Part shown: positions 1 through 6,360 of the stretch, one piece after another
Position numbering within the stretch: position 1 is the stretch's first letter
Layout: each line of letters starts with the position of its first letter
Origin: Treponema sp. C6A8
Lineage (GTDB): Bacteria > Spirochaetota > Spirochaetia > Treponematales > Treponemataceae
Reading direction: 5' to 3'
NCBI RefSeq assembly: GCF_000619925.1
Contig: NZ_KK211042.1
Coordinates: 197,654-255,235, forward strand
DNA length: 57,582 bases
Made by a program: the position numbers and the translations under genes
Notes under the pieces: model-generated
What the model was told of the DNA's origin: nothing
Databases searched by the model: none
What the model saw: the letters and a program-made list of their open reading frames with translations, nothing else

Positions 1-95
1 CTTTTTTCCCAAATATCCGTGCCAATCCGCGTTCATCCGTGCTATCCGTGTCAAAAATATCTGTGTTCATCTGTGTGAATCTGTGGCTATTATTT
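1..95. repeat. 95-bp dispersed repeat, copy 1
   Basis: Built from variants of the words ATCCGTG and ATCTGTG. By eye it is identical over all 95 bases to the copy at 1582-1676, and its 3' two thirds match the copy at 1340-1407. It touches the stop codon of the Rpn-family gene, so it sits directly downstream of that gene. It begins at the window edge and may extend further left. No protein is plausible in it; the ORFs crossing the copies are low-complexity by-products. Confidence 0.85.
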
Positions 96-957
96 ACACA
101 GTTACAGCTTCTTTAGCATGAGCTGAAACAATTTCCTTTACCTGCTCTTCTGTCATTTTAAGAGACTTGGCAATCAGTTCAATTGAAACGCCGTTTTCAT
201 AAAGGGAACGGGCGGCATCAATGGCTTTTTCCTGGGCACCTTCTTCTCGGCCTTCCTTTTTTGCCATCCTCATAATATCTCGATCATGTAAATTCATAGC
301 GGCGTAATCACTCCTGAATTTTTCGTTTTCTTTTATCTTTTCAACGATTTCCGAAAGACGATTTGTAAAAGCATCTTTACCAGGCTCGTTCGTGCTTATA
401 TATTGCAGCAATGTTCTGATTTTTTCATCCTTTACTGACTTATATGCCTTTGAATTATAAATCACCTTTACACTTTTGTCATTCAAATTAACATCAGCGT
501 TTTCTGCACAGGTGTTTTTGAAAGTATAGCACGGAAGTCCGTACGGCTTTTTCTTTTCTTCATCAGCAAAAAACGGCTCCTGCTTACAGATGAAAAGCAC
601 ATAACTTTCTTTTAGTTCTGTATAATCCTGCCCCTTCATAAGGGTATCCATGTCTAACATCGATTGATAATATCTTGTACGTTTACCAAGTGCATCCTGC
701 GGGTAGCATTGTAATTCTACGTCAATAACTTTTTCATTGTCTTTCAGATAAACATCCAGGCGGACACCTTTTGTCGTATAGAAAGGTTTTATCTGCTTTT
801 CAAGTTCAGGGTATTCGACATGCCCTACTTTTATATGAAGGAGTCTTTCTATAAGCTCTGCACAAATTTGCGGCTCTCTCATTACTTCCTGAAACATTCC
901 ATCGTCTGCAAAAGTCAGTTCATCGACAGGCTTTCTGTCATAAATTTTGTTTGTCAT
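94..957 (-). CDS. Rpn-family nuclease / PD-(D/E)XK nuclease-type transposase
   Basis: A 287-residue protein of the Rpn (recombination-promoting nuclease, formerly putative transposase) family. The N-terminal half has the family's LTFADDGMF segment, an acidic RLDVYL strand and a downstream DVELQ strand that form the D...ExQ core of a PD-(D/E)XK nuclease fold. The C-terminus has the usual EGREEG helix followed by a short helix-turn-helix-like repeat (SIELIAKSLKMTEEQV). Rpn proteins are DNA endonucleases linked to RecA-independent recombination and, in some hosts, phage defence. An upstream ATG at 1035 is in frame, but the ATG at 957 is chosen because a GAGG motif lies about 8 nt before it and the family homology starts there. 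The gene stands alone between two repeats, like a cassette. Its role here is inferred from family only. Confidence 0.85.
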   Translation of the reverse strand: MTNKIYDRKPVDELTFADDGMFQEVMREPQICAELIERLLHIKVGHVEYPELEKQIKPFYTTKGVRLDVYLKDNEKVIDVELQCYPQDALGKRTRYYQSMLDMDTLMKGQDYTELKESYVLFICKQEPFFADEEKKKPYGLPCYTFKNTCAENADVNLNDKSVKVIYNSKAYKSVKDEKIRTLLQYISTNEPGKDAFTNRLSEIVEKIKENEKFRSDYAAMNLHDRDIMRMAKKEGREEGAQEKAIDAARSLYENGVSIELIAKSLKMTEEQVKEIVSAHAKEAVTV

Positions 958-1002
958 TAAATAACCTCGTAATATAGTTTTAATGGAATGAAATTCCTTT
1001 AC

Positions 1003-1156
1003 TATATACTTTCCACGCTTGTCAAATTTTGACAAAATTTTACGCTTAAATTTTGAAAAAATTTAAGCAGGAAAGGTTAATTACACTAACAACTGTAGAG
1101 TAAATTACGACCTTTCCAGTTTTGACAAAAATTCCGAAAAAAAGTTTAAGAATTTT
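1003..1156 (-). repeat. 154-bp multi-hairpin repeat, copy A (upstream of the Rpn gene)
   Basis: Nearly identical to 2451-2605, with only a handful of substitutions by eye. It contains three inverted repeats: TTGTCAAA/TTTGACAA around a single base, a perfect 10-bp stem CTTAAATTTT/AAAATTTAAG with a GAA loop, and GGAAAGGT...ACCTTTCC closing a larger loop. It lies 45 nt upstream of the Rpn-family start codon. The other copy lies at an equivalent place upstream of hicA in the same orientation. It could be a promoter/leader module or a recombination site; the sequence alone does not decide. Confidence 0.85.
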
Positions 1157-1309
1157 GGAGAAAATTTTAAGATAAACTATACATTAATATCAGTTTTACG
1201 TCTGGGTCTTAGACTGGGGTAGCAAAATCCTTAAAAATGACTGAAGGACTGGTAAAAGAGATTGGTCGTCTTGCCCCACGTGTTTGAATGTACTTACGGA
1301 CGCTTCGCA

Positions 1310-1334
1310 CCACGCTGTGTGCGAGACAGGGTGG
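1310..1334 (+). other. Hairpin 1 (CCAC-CTGT / ACAG-GTGG)
   Basis: An inverted repeat with arms CCACGCTGT and ACAGGGTGG, one internal mismatch and a short loop. It stands immediately before repeat copy 2. The same CTGT/ACAG core recurs in the hairpins at 1532-1568 and 1709-1738, so these are degenerate copies of one element. No T-tract follows this one. Confidence 0.5.
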
Positions 1335-1339
1335 CCCAC

Positions 1340-1407
1340 AATCCACGTTCATCCGTGCTATCCGTGTCAAAAATATCTGTGTTCATCTGTGTGAATCTGT
1401 GGCTATT
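1340..1407. repeat. Dispersed repeat, copy 2 (partial)
   Basis: Matches the 3' 68 bases of the 95-bp repeat (copies at 1-95 and 1582-1676) with one substitution. It lacks the CTTTTTTCCCAAAT 5' portion. Confidence 0.8.
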
Positions 1408-1531
1408 GTCTTTCTATCCTGGCTAACCACTTTGTTTGACTTTTTGGTGGTATGTGGTATATTTAATAAATATAGGGCACGCGCGACATGCGTCTTGCCC
1501 CCAGTTGAAGATTTACGTCTTTACAGACGCC

Positions 1532-1568
1532 GCTCCATTCTGTGTGGGTCAATACGACAGGGTGGAGC
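1532..1568 (+). terminator. Terminator-like hairpin 2
   Basis: Arms GCTCCATTCTGT and ACAGGGTGGAGC pair over 12 positions with two G-U wobbles, followed by TATTTTTATT. It is a plausible weak plus-strand terminator although no plus-strand gene precedes it. It stands just before repeat copy 3. Confidence 0.45.
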
Positions 1569-1581
1569 TATTTTTATTACT

Positions 1582-1676
1582 CTTTTTTCCCAAATATCCG
1601 TGCCAATCCGCGTTCATCCGTGCTATCCGTGTCAAAAATATCTGTGTTCATCTGTGTGAATCTGTGGCTATTATTT
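1582..1676. repeat. 95-bp dispersed repeat, copy 3
   Basis: Identical over 95 bases to copy 1 (1-95). It lies downstream of the hicAB unit (minus strand), the same relative place that copy 1 has to the Rpn gene. Such perfect identity beside a degenerate copy 2 suggests recent duplication or gene conversion. Confidence 0.85.
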
Positions 1677-1708
1677 TTCTTCTTAGATTAACCAACCTCA
1701 AGCTTTTC

Positions 1709-1746
1709 GCCCGTTCTGTGGTCTAGACAGAGTGGGCGTTTTTTTT
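1709..1746 (+). terminator. Rho-independent terminator, plus strand
   Basis: A GC-rich stem with arms CGCCCGTTCTGT and ACAGAGTGGGCG (two wobble pairs), a 7-nt loop and a run of eight T. It is directional: the T-run is only on the plus-strand side. There is no plus-strand gene upstream in the window, so it either ends an unannotated RNA or is a remnant of a lost gene. Confidence 0.75.
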
Positions 1747-1817
1747 ACTATAGTTGATTATATTAAATTTTCAGAAATACAAGTGCATGCACTCCACTCG
1801 CTGAAATTATTTTATTT

Positions 1818-2201
1818 CTAAATCAATGCCATAAGTGCATCCTGCAAAATCTGTGAACAGTTAAAATGGCGCTTATCGGCAATCTTTGAAAGCCAGGCCG
1901 GAAGAGAAACATTTTTTCTGACAGATCTTGTATCTGTAAGCGCACGATATTTTAAGGTATCAGCATTAATAAGGGAGAGCTCTTCGCCACTGTTGTAAGA
2001 AATCTTTGCCTGTGGAGTTGGAGCGGGAATAGGCATACCCTCATCTTCAGCAACGCAAAGCCAGGCAGACATTGCATCAACTGTCTGTTCAATTGCATCA
2101 GATAAAGTTTTTCCAGTTGTAATGCAGCCAGCAAGATCAGGAACCCTGGCATAAAACTTTCCGTCTTTCTCTGTAAAAACTGCTGTATAGGTATATCTCA
2201 T
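1818..2201 (-). CDS. hicB: HicB-family antitoxin
   Basis: 127 residues, antitoxin of a type II HicAB module. Residues 1-70 form the partially degenerate RNase H-like HicB fold (RYTYTAVFTEKDGKFYARVP, then DLAGCITTGKTLSDAIEQ). The C-terminal 45 residues (VRKNVSLPAWLSKIADKRH...) look like a ribbon-helix-helix DNA-binding domain, so it should both neutralise HicA and repress the operon. Its ATG overlaps the hicA stop as ATGA, giving translational coupling. Toxin-first order is normal for hicAB. Confidence 0.93.
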   Translation of the reverse strand: MRYTYTAVFTEKDGKFYARVPDLAGCITTGKTLSDAIEQTVDAMSAWLCVAEDEGMPIPAPTPQAKISYNSGEELSLINADTLKYRALTDTRSVRKNVSLPAWLSKIADKRHFNCSQILQDALMALI

Positions 2202-2386
2202 TTTTTTTCTCCCTGTTCAATTTCTTTTTCAATATAGCGTAAATCATCCTCATCAAAATCATGCCTTTTTAATGAAATCATTACTCCACGTTTCGAATTG
2301 AAAAAGATATCATGATTTGCACCATGTCTTCTAAATTCGTATCCAGCCGCTTTGAGCGCTTTCTCAGCCTTTTTGCGAGCGTTCAT
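2198..2386 (-). CDS. hicA: HicA-family mRNA interferase toxin
   Basis: 62 residues, typical HicA length. The protein has the double-stranded-RNA-binding-like fold signature: a basic first helix (RKKAEKALKAAGYEFRR), then HGANHDIF carrying the likely catalytic His25, then SLKRHD. HicA cleaves mRNA independently of ribosomes until bound by HicB. The start at 2386 follows GGAGG with about 5 nt spacing; an out-of-frame ATG lies 4 nt earlier. It is the first gene of the operon with hicB, and the 154-bp structured repeat lies 64 nt upstream. Confidence 0.93.
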   Translation of the reverse strand: MNARKKAEKALKAAGYEFRRHGANHDIFFNSKRGVMISLKRHDFDEDDLRYIEKEIEQGEKK

Positions 2387-2450
2387 TCATACCTCCAATG
2401 ATACACACTTTTACACAATAATTCAATTTTGAATTATCGTATTTCACATA

Positions 2451-2605
2451 TATATACTTTCCACGCTTGTCGAATTTTGACAAAATTTTACGCTTAAATT
2501 TTGAAAAAATTTAAGCAGGAAAGGTTAATTACACTTACAACTGTAGAGTAAATTACAACCTTTCCAGTTTTGACAAAAATTTTGAAAAAAAGTTTGGGAA
2601 TTTTT
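2451..2605 (-). repeat. 154-bp multi-hairpin repeat, copy B (upstream of hicA)
   Basis: Second copy of the element at 1003-1156, same orientation relative to the gene it precedes. The 10-bp CTTAAATTTT/AAAATTTAAG stem and the GGAAAGG/CCTTTCC outer arms are unchanged, while substitutions fall mostly in loops or at the ends. That distribution suggests selection on structure, but two copies are too few to prove it. Confidence 0.85.
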
Positions 2606-2701
2606 AATGTTTTTATCAGAGATACTATATTATTTACCAGGAAGAAAAAATCTGTGTTTATCTGTGTGAATCTGCGGTTATTACATAATTTCATTCGACC
2701 G

Positions 2702-2868
2702 GGGGAAAAGTTTCCTTCGGACGGGTGCAAAGTTGCACCAAGCCGATGTAAGGGTTGCCCATAAGTTAGCGGCAACTTTCCCATAAGTTATGGGCAACTT
2801 GCCCATAAGCGGATGCAGACTTTCCCATAAGCGGGTGCAAAGTTTCCCATAGCTTATGGGAAACTTTT
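2702..2868. repeat. Array of short palindromes with ~22-bp period (CCCATAAG units)
   Basis: Five units beginning CCCATAAG or CCCATAGC at 2757, 2780, 2801, 2824 and 2846, spaced 21-23 bp. They are preceded by two more palindromes, GGAAA-AG-TTTCC (about 2704) and GGTGCAA-AG-TTGCACC (2724-2739). The last unit lies in a perfect 13-bp stem with a 3-nt loop (2839-2867). It lies just past the galK stop codon on the minus strand and could stabilise or end that transcript, but no T-run follows. Confidence 0.7.
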
Positions 2869-2885
2869 ACTTGCGACTTATATTA

Positions 2886-4139
2886 CTATTCAATATGAGC
2901 GGCGCCGACTTTACGGATGTTCATCAGGTAAACGTTCTTTTCGCCAACGAATTTACCCATGTATTTGATGTATTCCTGAACGCTTTCACTTGGAAGAATT
3001 GCCATGATTACACCTGCAAAACCGCCACCATGAACGCGGCAAACACCCTTTCCAATCTTATTAATAAACTGAGTTGTAAGGGCAAGACAAAGGGAAATCT
3101 TCTGTTCTTCCGGATGAGCGTTTACATAGCAGTTCTGCAAGAGTTCAAATGATGAGCGGCCGGAAGCATCAACAAGCTTAAGAATCTTTTCGCCGTCGTC
3201 TTTTTCAATTGCGTCAGCCATCTGCTCTACGCGGTTAGTTTCATTAAAGAAGTGGAAGGCACGAAGAAGGGCACGATCGTTTTTAAGTTTTCCGATAAGC
3301 TCAGGTGTTTTTTCAAGCAGCTTTTCTACGTTTGATTCACAGAGATTTTTTACACCAAGTTCTTTTGCAACAAGGCGCATTTCACCAGGAACGCTTGAAT
3401 ATTCAGCGCTCAAATCTGCATGTCCCTTTCCTGTATTTACGATTACGATGTCATAGCCGTATTTCTTGAAGTCCAGGTCGATTTTTTCATAGTCTACTGT
3501 ACCGTTGTTAAAGCTGTGAGAAAAATCAAGCTTGATTGCTCCGCCAGCCGCACAAGCCATCTGATCCATAAGACCGGAAGCCTTGCACCAGTAAACGTTT
3601 TCTGCGCTCTGTCCGATTTTTGCATAATCAACGATGCTGAGTTTACTGTCATTAAAGAAATAGTTGATTACAGAACATACAAGCATTTCAAATGCAGCCG
3701 AAGAGCTTACACCGGCGCTTGCAATTACAGTTGTAGAAGTATAAAGATTAAAGCCGCCAACCTTGTGACCAAAGTTCTGAATCGCCTTTACCATTCCGGC
3801 AACCAGAGAGAGGCTTCCCTGGCACTTAGGAACATTGTCTACGTCCTTAATATTAAATTTTACAACTTCATCAAAGCCTTCGCTCAGGATATTGATTTCA
3901 TCACTTCCGTTTGGATAAGCGGCACCGATTGTATCAAGAGTGATGCTGCCGGCAATTACCTTACCGCCGTTGTGGTCTGTGTGGTTTCCGATAACTTCTG
4001 TACGGCCAGGAGCAGTAAAAAACTCCATTTTGTCTGAACCAAATGATTTAGTAAAAAGTGAAGAGAGCTTTTCAAAGCGGGCTTCTGCTTCAGCGGCATT
4101 GCCGTAAATATTTTCCAGTGCTTTTTTTGATGGTGTCAT
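2886..4139 (-). CDS. galK: Galactokinase
   Basis: 417 residues, GHMP-kinase family; phosphorylates galactose to galactose-1-phosphate at the entry of the Leloir pathway. Visible signatures: the galactokinase motif near the N-terminus (GRTEVIGNHTDHNGG), the ATP-binding motif GVSSSAAFEM in the middle and the C-terminal GGGFAGVIMA. The start at 4139 (MTPSKKALENIYG) is preferred over the ATG at 4196 because AAGGAG sits 6-7 nt before it. No other galactose gene is adjacent. A promoter-like TATAAT (4168-4173) with an inverted repeat beside it suggests its own regulated promoter. Confidence 0.9.
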   Translation of the reverse strand: MTPSKKALENIYGNAAEAEARFEKLSSLFTKSFGSDKMEFFTAPGRTEVIGNHTDHNGGKVIAGSITLDTIGAAYPNGSDEINILSEGFDEVVKFNIKDVDNVPKCQGSLSLVAGMVKAIQNFGHKVGGFNLYTSTTVIASAGVSSSAAFEMLVCSVINYFFNDSKLSIVDYAKIGQSAENVYWCKASGLMDQMACAAGGAIKLDFSHSFNNGTVDYEKIDLDFKKYGYDIVIVNTGKGHADLSAEYSSVPGEMRLVAKELGVKNLCESNVEKLLEKTPELIGKLKNDRALLRAFHFFNETNRVEQMADAIEKDDGEKILKLVDASGRSSFELLQNCYVNAHPEEQKISLCLALTTQFINKIGKGVCRVHGGGFAGVIMAILPSESVQEYIKYMGKFVGEKNVYLMNIRKVGAAHIE

Positions 4140-4167
4140 ATAATCTCCTTTTTTTCCTGTCATTATT

Positions 4168-4188
4168 ATTATAAGTGCAATCTTGCGC
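4168..4188 (-). promoter_or_regulatory. Candidate galK promoter -10 and operator
   Basis: On the minus strand a TATAAT hexamer (4168-4173) lies 28 nt before the galK start. Next to it, at 4175-4188, is the imperfect palindrome GTGCAATCTTGCGC, which would fall in the promoter spacer. This is where a LacI-type repressor might bind. No -35 was clearly recognised. Confidence 0.35.
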
Positions 4189-4234
4189 ATTTCCATAATA
4201 AAATTAGTAAGAAAGGGGTATTATATTGAGAAAG

Positions 4235-5077
4235 TTATTTTGTAAGGGCTTTTTCTACCTGTTCAATGATTACGTCAGGGGTTGAAGCACCGGCGGTAAT
4301 TCCTACCCTTTCAAAGGCAAAAAAGTCTGCAGGGATTTCTTCTGCACTCTGAATGTGGGCTGCATGAGGGCAGTTTTTCTGGGCAGTCTGAAAGAGTCTT
4401 ATTGTATTTGCGCTGTTTTTTCCGCCTATTACAAGAACGCCGTCAACGCGGGAACACAAATCTATCAAAGAATCCTGACGTTCTTTTGTAGCCGGGCAGA
4501 TAGTATTGTTTATTTTAAGGTTTTTATATTTCTGTCCCACAATCTGAGAGATTTTTTCAAACTGAACGGGACTGAAGGTTGTCTGGCTTAATAAAATTGC
4601 CTCACCATCATCTTCCGGCAGGGAGAGTGCATCAGCTTCATTTTCCAGAAGAATGAACTTTCCCTGGGCATAACCTGCTACACCTTTTACCTCGCCATGA
4701 TTACTGTCGCCTGTAAGAATGATTGTTTTTCCTTTTGAAGAAGCCTTCTGAACTGTAATCTGATTGGCATTTACGCGGGGGCAGGTGGCGTTAATTATGA
4801 CGCAGTCCTTATCTTCCAGAGCCTTTGTAACATCCGGGGAAACTCCGTGAGCCCTGATAATCACTACGCTTTTTGCTTCAACCTTTTCAAGTTCGTCTTC
4901 TGAAAGGATTTCCAGTCCCTTGTTCTTAAGATTCTGCAATACAATTTCGTTATGAATAAGCGGCCCCAGGGAATAGACCTTTTTACCGCTGTAATCTTCC
5001 AGCGCCTTTTCTGCATATTCCACGGCGCGGCGAACACCAAAACAAAAGCCTAATACGCTAGCTCTTTTTACTTCCAT
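4235..5077 (-). CDS. ispH: 4-hydroxy-3-methylbut-2-enyl diphosphate reductase
   Basis: 280 residues; last enzyme of the MEP pathway, making IPP and DMAPP with a 4Fe-4S cluster. The three cluster cysteines are visible in GFCFGVRRAV (Cys12), INATCPRVNA and NNTICPATKERQ, as is the conserved TGDSNHGEVKG loop. The ATG at 5077 is used: the frame is open to 5131, but that extension runs through the secF terminator. No Shine-Dalgarno is present; a TGCTATAAT extended -10 ends 6 nt before the ATG, so the mRNA is probably leaderless. ispD and ispF are at the other end of the window. Confidence 0.95.
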   Translation of the reverse strand: MEVKRASVLGFCFGVRRAVEYAEKALEDYSGKKVYSLGPLIHNEIVLQNLKNKGLEILSEDELEKVEAKSVVIIRAHGVSPDVTKALEDKDCVIINATCPRVNANQITVQKASSKGKTIILTGDSNHGEVKGVAGYAQGKFILLENEADALSLPEDDGEAILLSQTTFSPVQFEKISQIVGQKYKNLKINNTICPATKERQDSLIDLCSRVDGVLVIGGKNSANTIRLFQTAQKNCPHAAHIQSAEEIPADFFAFERVGITAGASTPDVIIEQVEKALTK

Positions 5078-5083
5078 AAGTAA

Positions 5084-5092
5084 ATTATAGCA
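5084..5092 (-). promoter_or_regulatory. ispH promoter (extended -10, leaderless)
   Basis: On the minus strand TGC-TATAAT, a perfect extended -10, ends 6 nt before the ispH ATG. The transcription start should fall on or next to the A of the ATG. The TG of the extended -10 directly follows the T-tract of the upstream terminator, so terminator and promoter are fused. Confidence 0.7.
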
Positions 5093-5128
5093 AAAAAAAA
5101 GGGCAGAAGAAACATCTTCTGCCCTTTT
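5092..5128 (-). terminator. Rho-independent terminator after secF
   Basis: A perfect 14-bp stem (AAAAGGGCAGAAGA paired with its complement) with a 4-nt loop, followed on the minus strand by a run of ten T. It ends the yajC-secD-secF operon. Confidence 0.9.
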
Positions 5129-5145
5129 CATTTTTTATCCGGCGA

Positions 5146-6360
5146 TTACTCGTCTGCCTTTACGTTTTTAAGCGAGTGGTGAACACCAAACTCTGGGCGC
5201 CAAGTGCGGCGGAAGAGCTGGATGAATCCGCTTGAAATAAAGATAGAAGAGTACATACCACTGAGCAAACCAACAATCAAAGCCAAAGAGAAGTCTTTAA
5301 TGCTTCCTGTTGTGAATACGTACAATGAAACTACTGCGAACAAAGTTGTAACAGTTGTCAAAATTGAGCGTACAAGAGTGTCAGAAAGTGACTGGTTCAA
5401 AATCGGTGTAAAGGATTTTACGTCATTCATGTAAGTAAGGTTATAACGGATACGGTCAAGGATAACGACTGTAGCGTTGATAGAGTAACCGATAATTGTA
5501 AGAACGGCAGCCAGAACAGTAGTTGTGAATTCCATCTGTGTCCAGACGATGAAAGTAATCATAATCAATGTATCGTGGATCAAGGCAATTACCGAACCAA
5601 GAGCGAAGTCCCAGTGGAAGCGGAATGCAGCATAAATCCAGATCAAAGCAACTGTAAGAACAAACATCAAAAGTGATTTGTAAGCAATTGAGTTTGACAT
5701 GCTTGAACCGATGAAGTCAGTTTTTACGATTGCAACATTTGATTCAGTGAATGCAGTATAAAGGTGCTGATTTACAGCTTCCTGCATATCATTCTGAGAA
5801 GAACCTTCAGAAGTTCCCATTCGGATCTGATAACTTGCATCTGCACCCTGACCAAGCTGTTTTACATCAATACCCTGAAGATCTGACAAAGCAGAACGAA
5901 CATCATCAGTTGTAATTTCAGATGTTCCTGCAGGATAAATGTACAAAACTGAGTTTGTAAGCTGGTTAGTAGCAGCTGAGTTCAAGAAAAGTTTTGTTGA
6001 TGGGAAAGATCCGTTTTTAACAGCAACTTTTACACCAGAAACCTTGTTCATTTCGTTTGCAAGAGCTTCAACAGTTGTGAATTCAGCAAAGTTGAAAGAA
6101 CGGGTTTCGTTTACAGCACCAAGACCAGAAATTACCAGGTCAAGCTGGCCAGCGCTGAGTTCCATAGCAACCTTTGCAGAACCACTGTATGTAACTTCCG
6201 CAACAGGAGGAGCTACGCGAACCTCTTCAATAAGACCAGGTTTAAAGTCGATACCAAAGTTAATTCCCTTTGTGATAAAGCCTGCAATTCCAAAAACAAT
6301 TACGATAATGCTCAAAACTGCGCAAGGAATAAAACCTTTATTAAAATTCATTCTTTTCAT
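5146..6360 (-). CDS. secF: Protein translocase subunit SecF
   Basis: 404 residues. Partner of SecD in the proton-driven complex that assists SecYEG export. A first membrane segment (residues ~10-30) is followed by GINFGIDFKPG, a large periplasmic domain (~35-215), and five more membrane segments from ~225 (QMEFTTTVLAAVLTIIGYSINATVVILDRIRYN is the typical SecF core). The start codon overlaps the secD stop as ATGA; a second ATG three codons on is an equally possible start. The periplasmic domain is longer than in most SecF proteins, including a TSEGSSQND segment. A terminator follows. Confidence 0.93.
   Translation of the reverse strand: MKRMNFNKGFIPCAVLSIIVIVFGIAGFITKGINFGIDFKPGLIEEVRVAPPVAEVTYSGSAKVAMELSAGQLDLVISGLGAVNETRSFNFAEFTTVEALANEMNKVSGVKVAVKNGSFPSTKLFLNSAATNQLTNSVLYIYPAGTSEITTDDVRSALSDLQGIDVKQLGQGADASYQIRMGTSEGSSQNDMQEAVNQHLYTAFTESNVAIVKTDFIGSSMSNSIAYKSLLMFVLTVALIWIYAAFRFHWDFALGSVIALIHDTLIMITFIVWTQMEFTTTVLAAVLTIIGYSINATVVILDRIRYNLTYMNDVKSFTPILNQSLSDTLVRSILTTVTTLFAVVSLYVFTTGSIKDFSLALIVGLLSGMYSSIFISSGFIQLFRRTWRPEFGVHHSLKNVKADE

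Larger units (their letters stand above)
958..1817. other. 860-nt gene-free accessory stretch with repeats and hairpins
   Basis: No convincing gene. It holds, in order, the 154-bp structured repeat (1003-1156), a stretch without recognisable features, a hairpin (1310-1334), repeat copy 2 (1340-1407), an AT-rich stretch, a second hairpin (1532-1568), repeat copy 3 (1582-1676) and a strong plus-strand terminator (1709-1746). ORFs of 96-123 codons crossing 1288-1726 read through the repeats, are rich in Cys and Val and lack a ribosome-binding site, so they were not called. Confidence 0.8.
2387..2885. other. 499-nt gene-free stretch: structured repeat, degenerate repeat, palindrome array
   Basis: No gene found. 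It holds the second copy of the 154-bp repeat (2451-2605), a degenerate ATCTGTG-type repeat (about 2648-2682) and a palindrome array (2702-2868) just downstream of galK. Short ORFs at 2494-2784 on both strands are by-products of the repeats. Confidence 0.8.

Noticed and set aside
1..1676. CRISPR array (similar repeats at 1, 1340 and 1582)
   Set aside because: Only three copies of 68-95 bp, spaced irregularly by hundreds of bases, with no regular spacers and no cas genes.
1288..1726. ORFs of 96-123 codons across the dispersed repeats
   Set aside because: They read through repeat copies in two frames, have no ribosome-binding site and no recognisable domain.
2451..2605. Integron attC site
   Set aside because: The structure is suggestive, but no clear GTTRRRY/RYYYAAC core pair was found and no integrase is in the window; kept as an unexplained repeat instead.
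2839..2867. galK rho-independent terminator
   Set aside because: The 13-bp stem is perfect but no T-run follows it on the minus strand.
3420..4037. 205-codon plus-strand ORF opposite galK
   Set aside because: It is the reverse strand of a clear galactokinase, with no start signal or domain.
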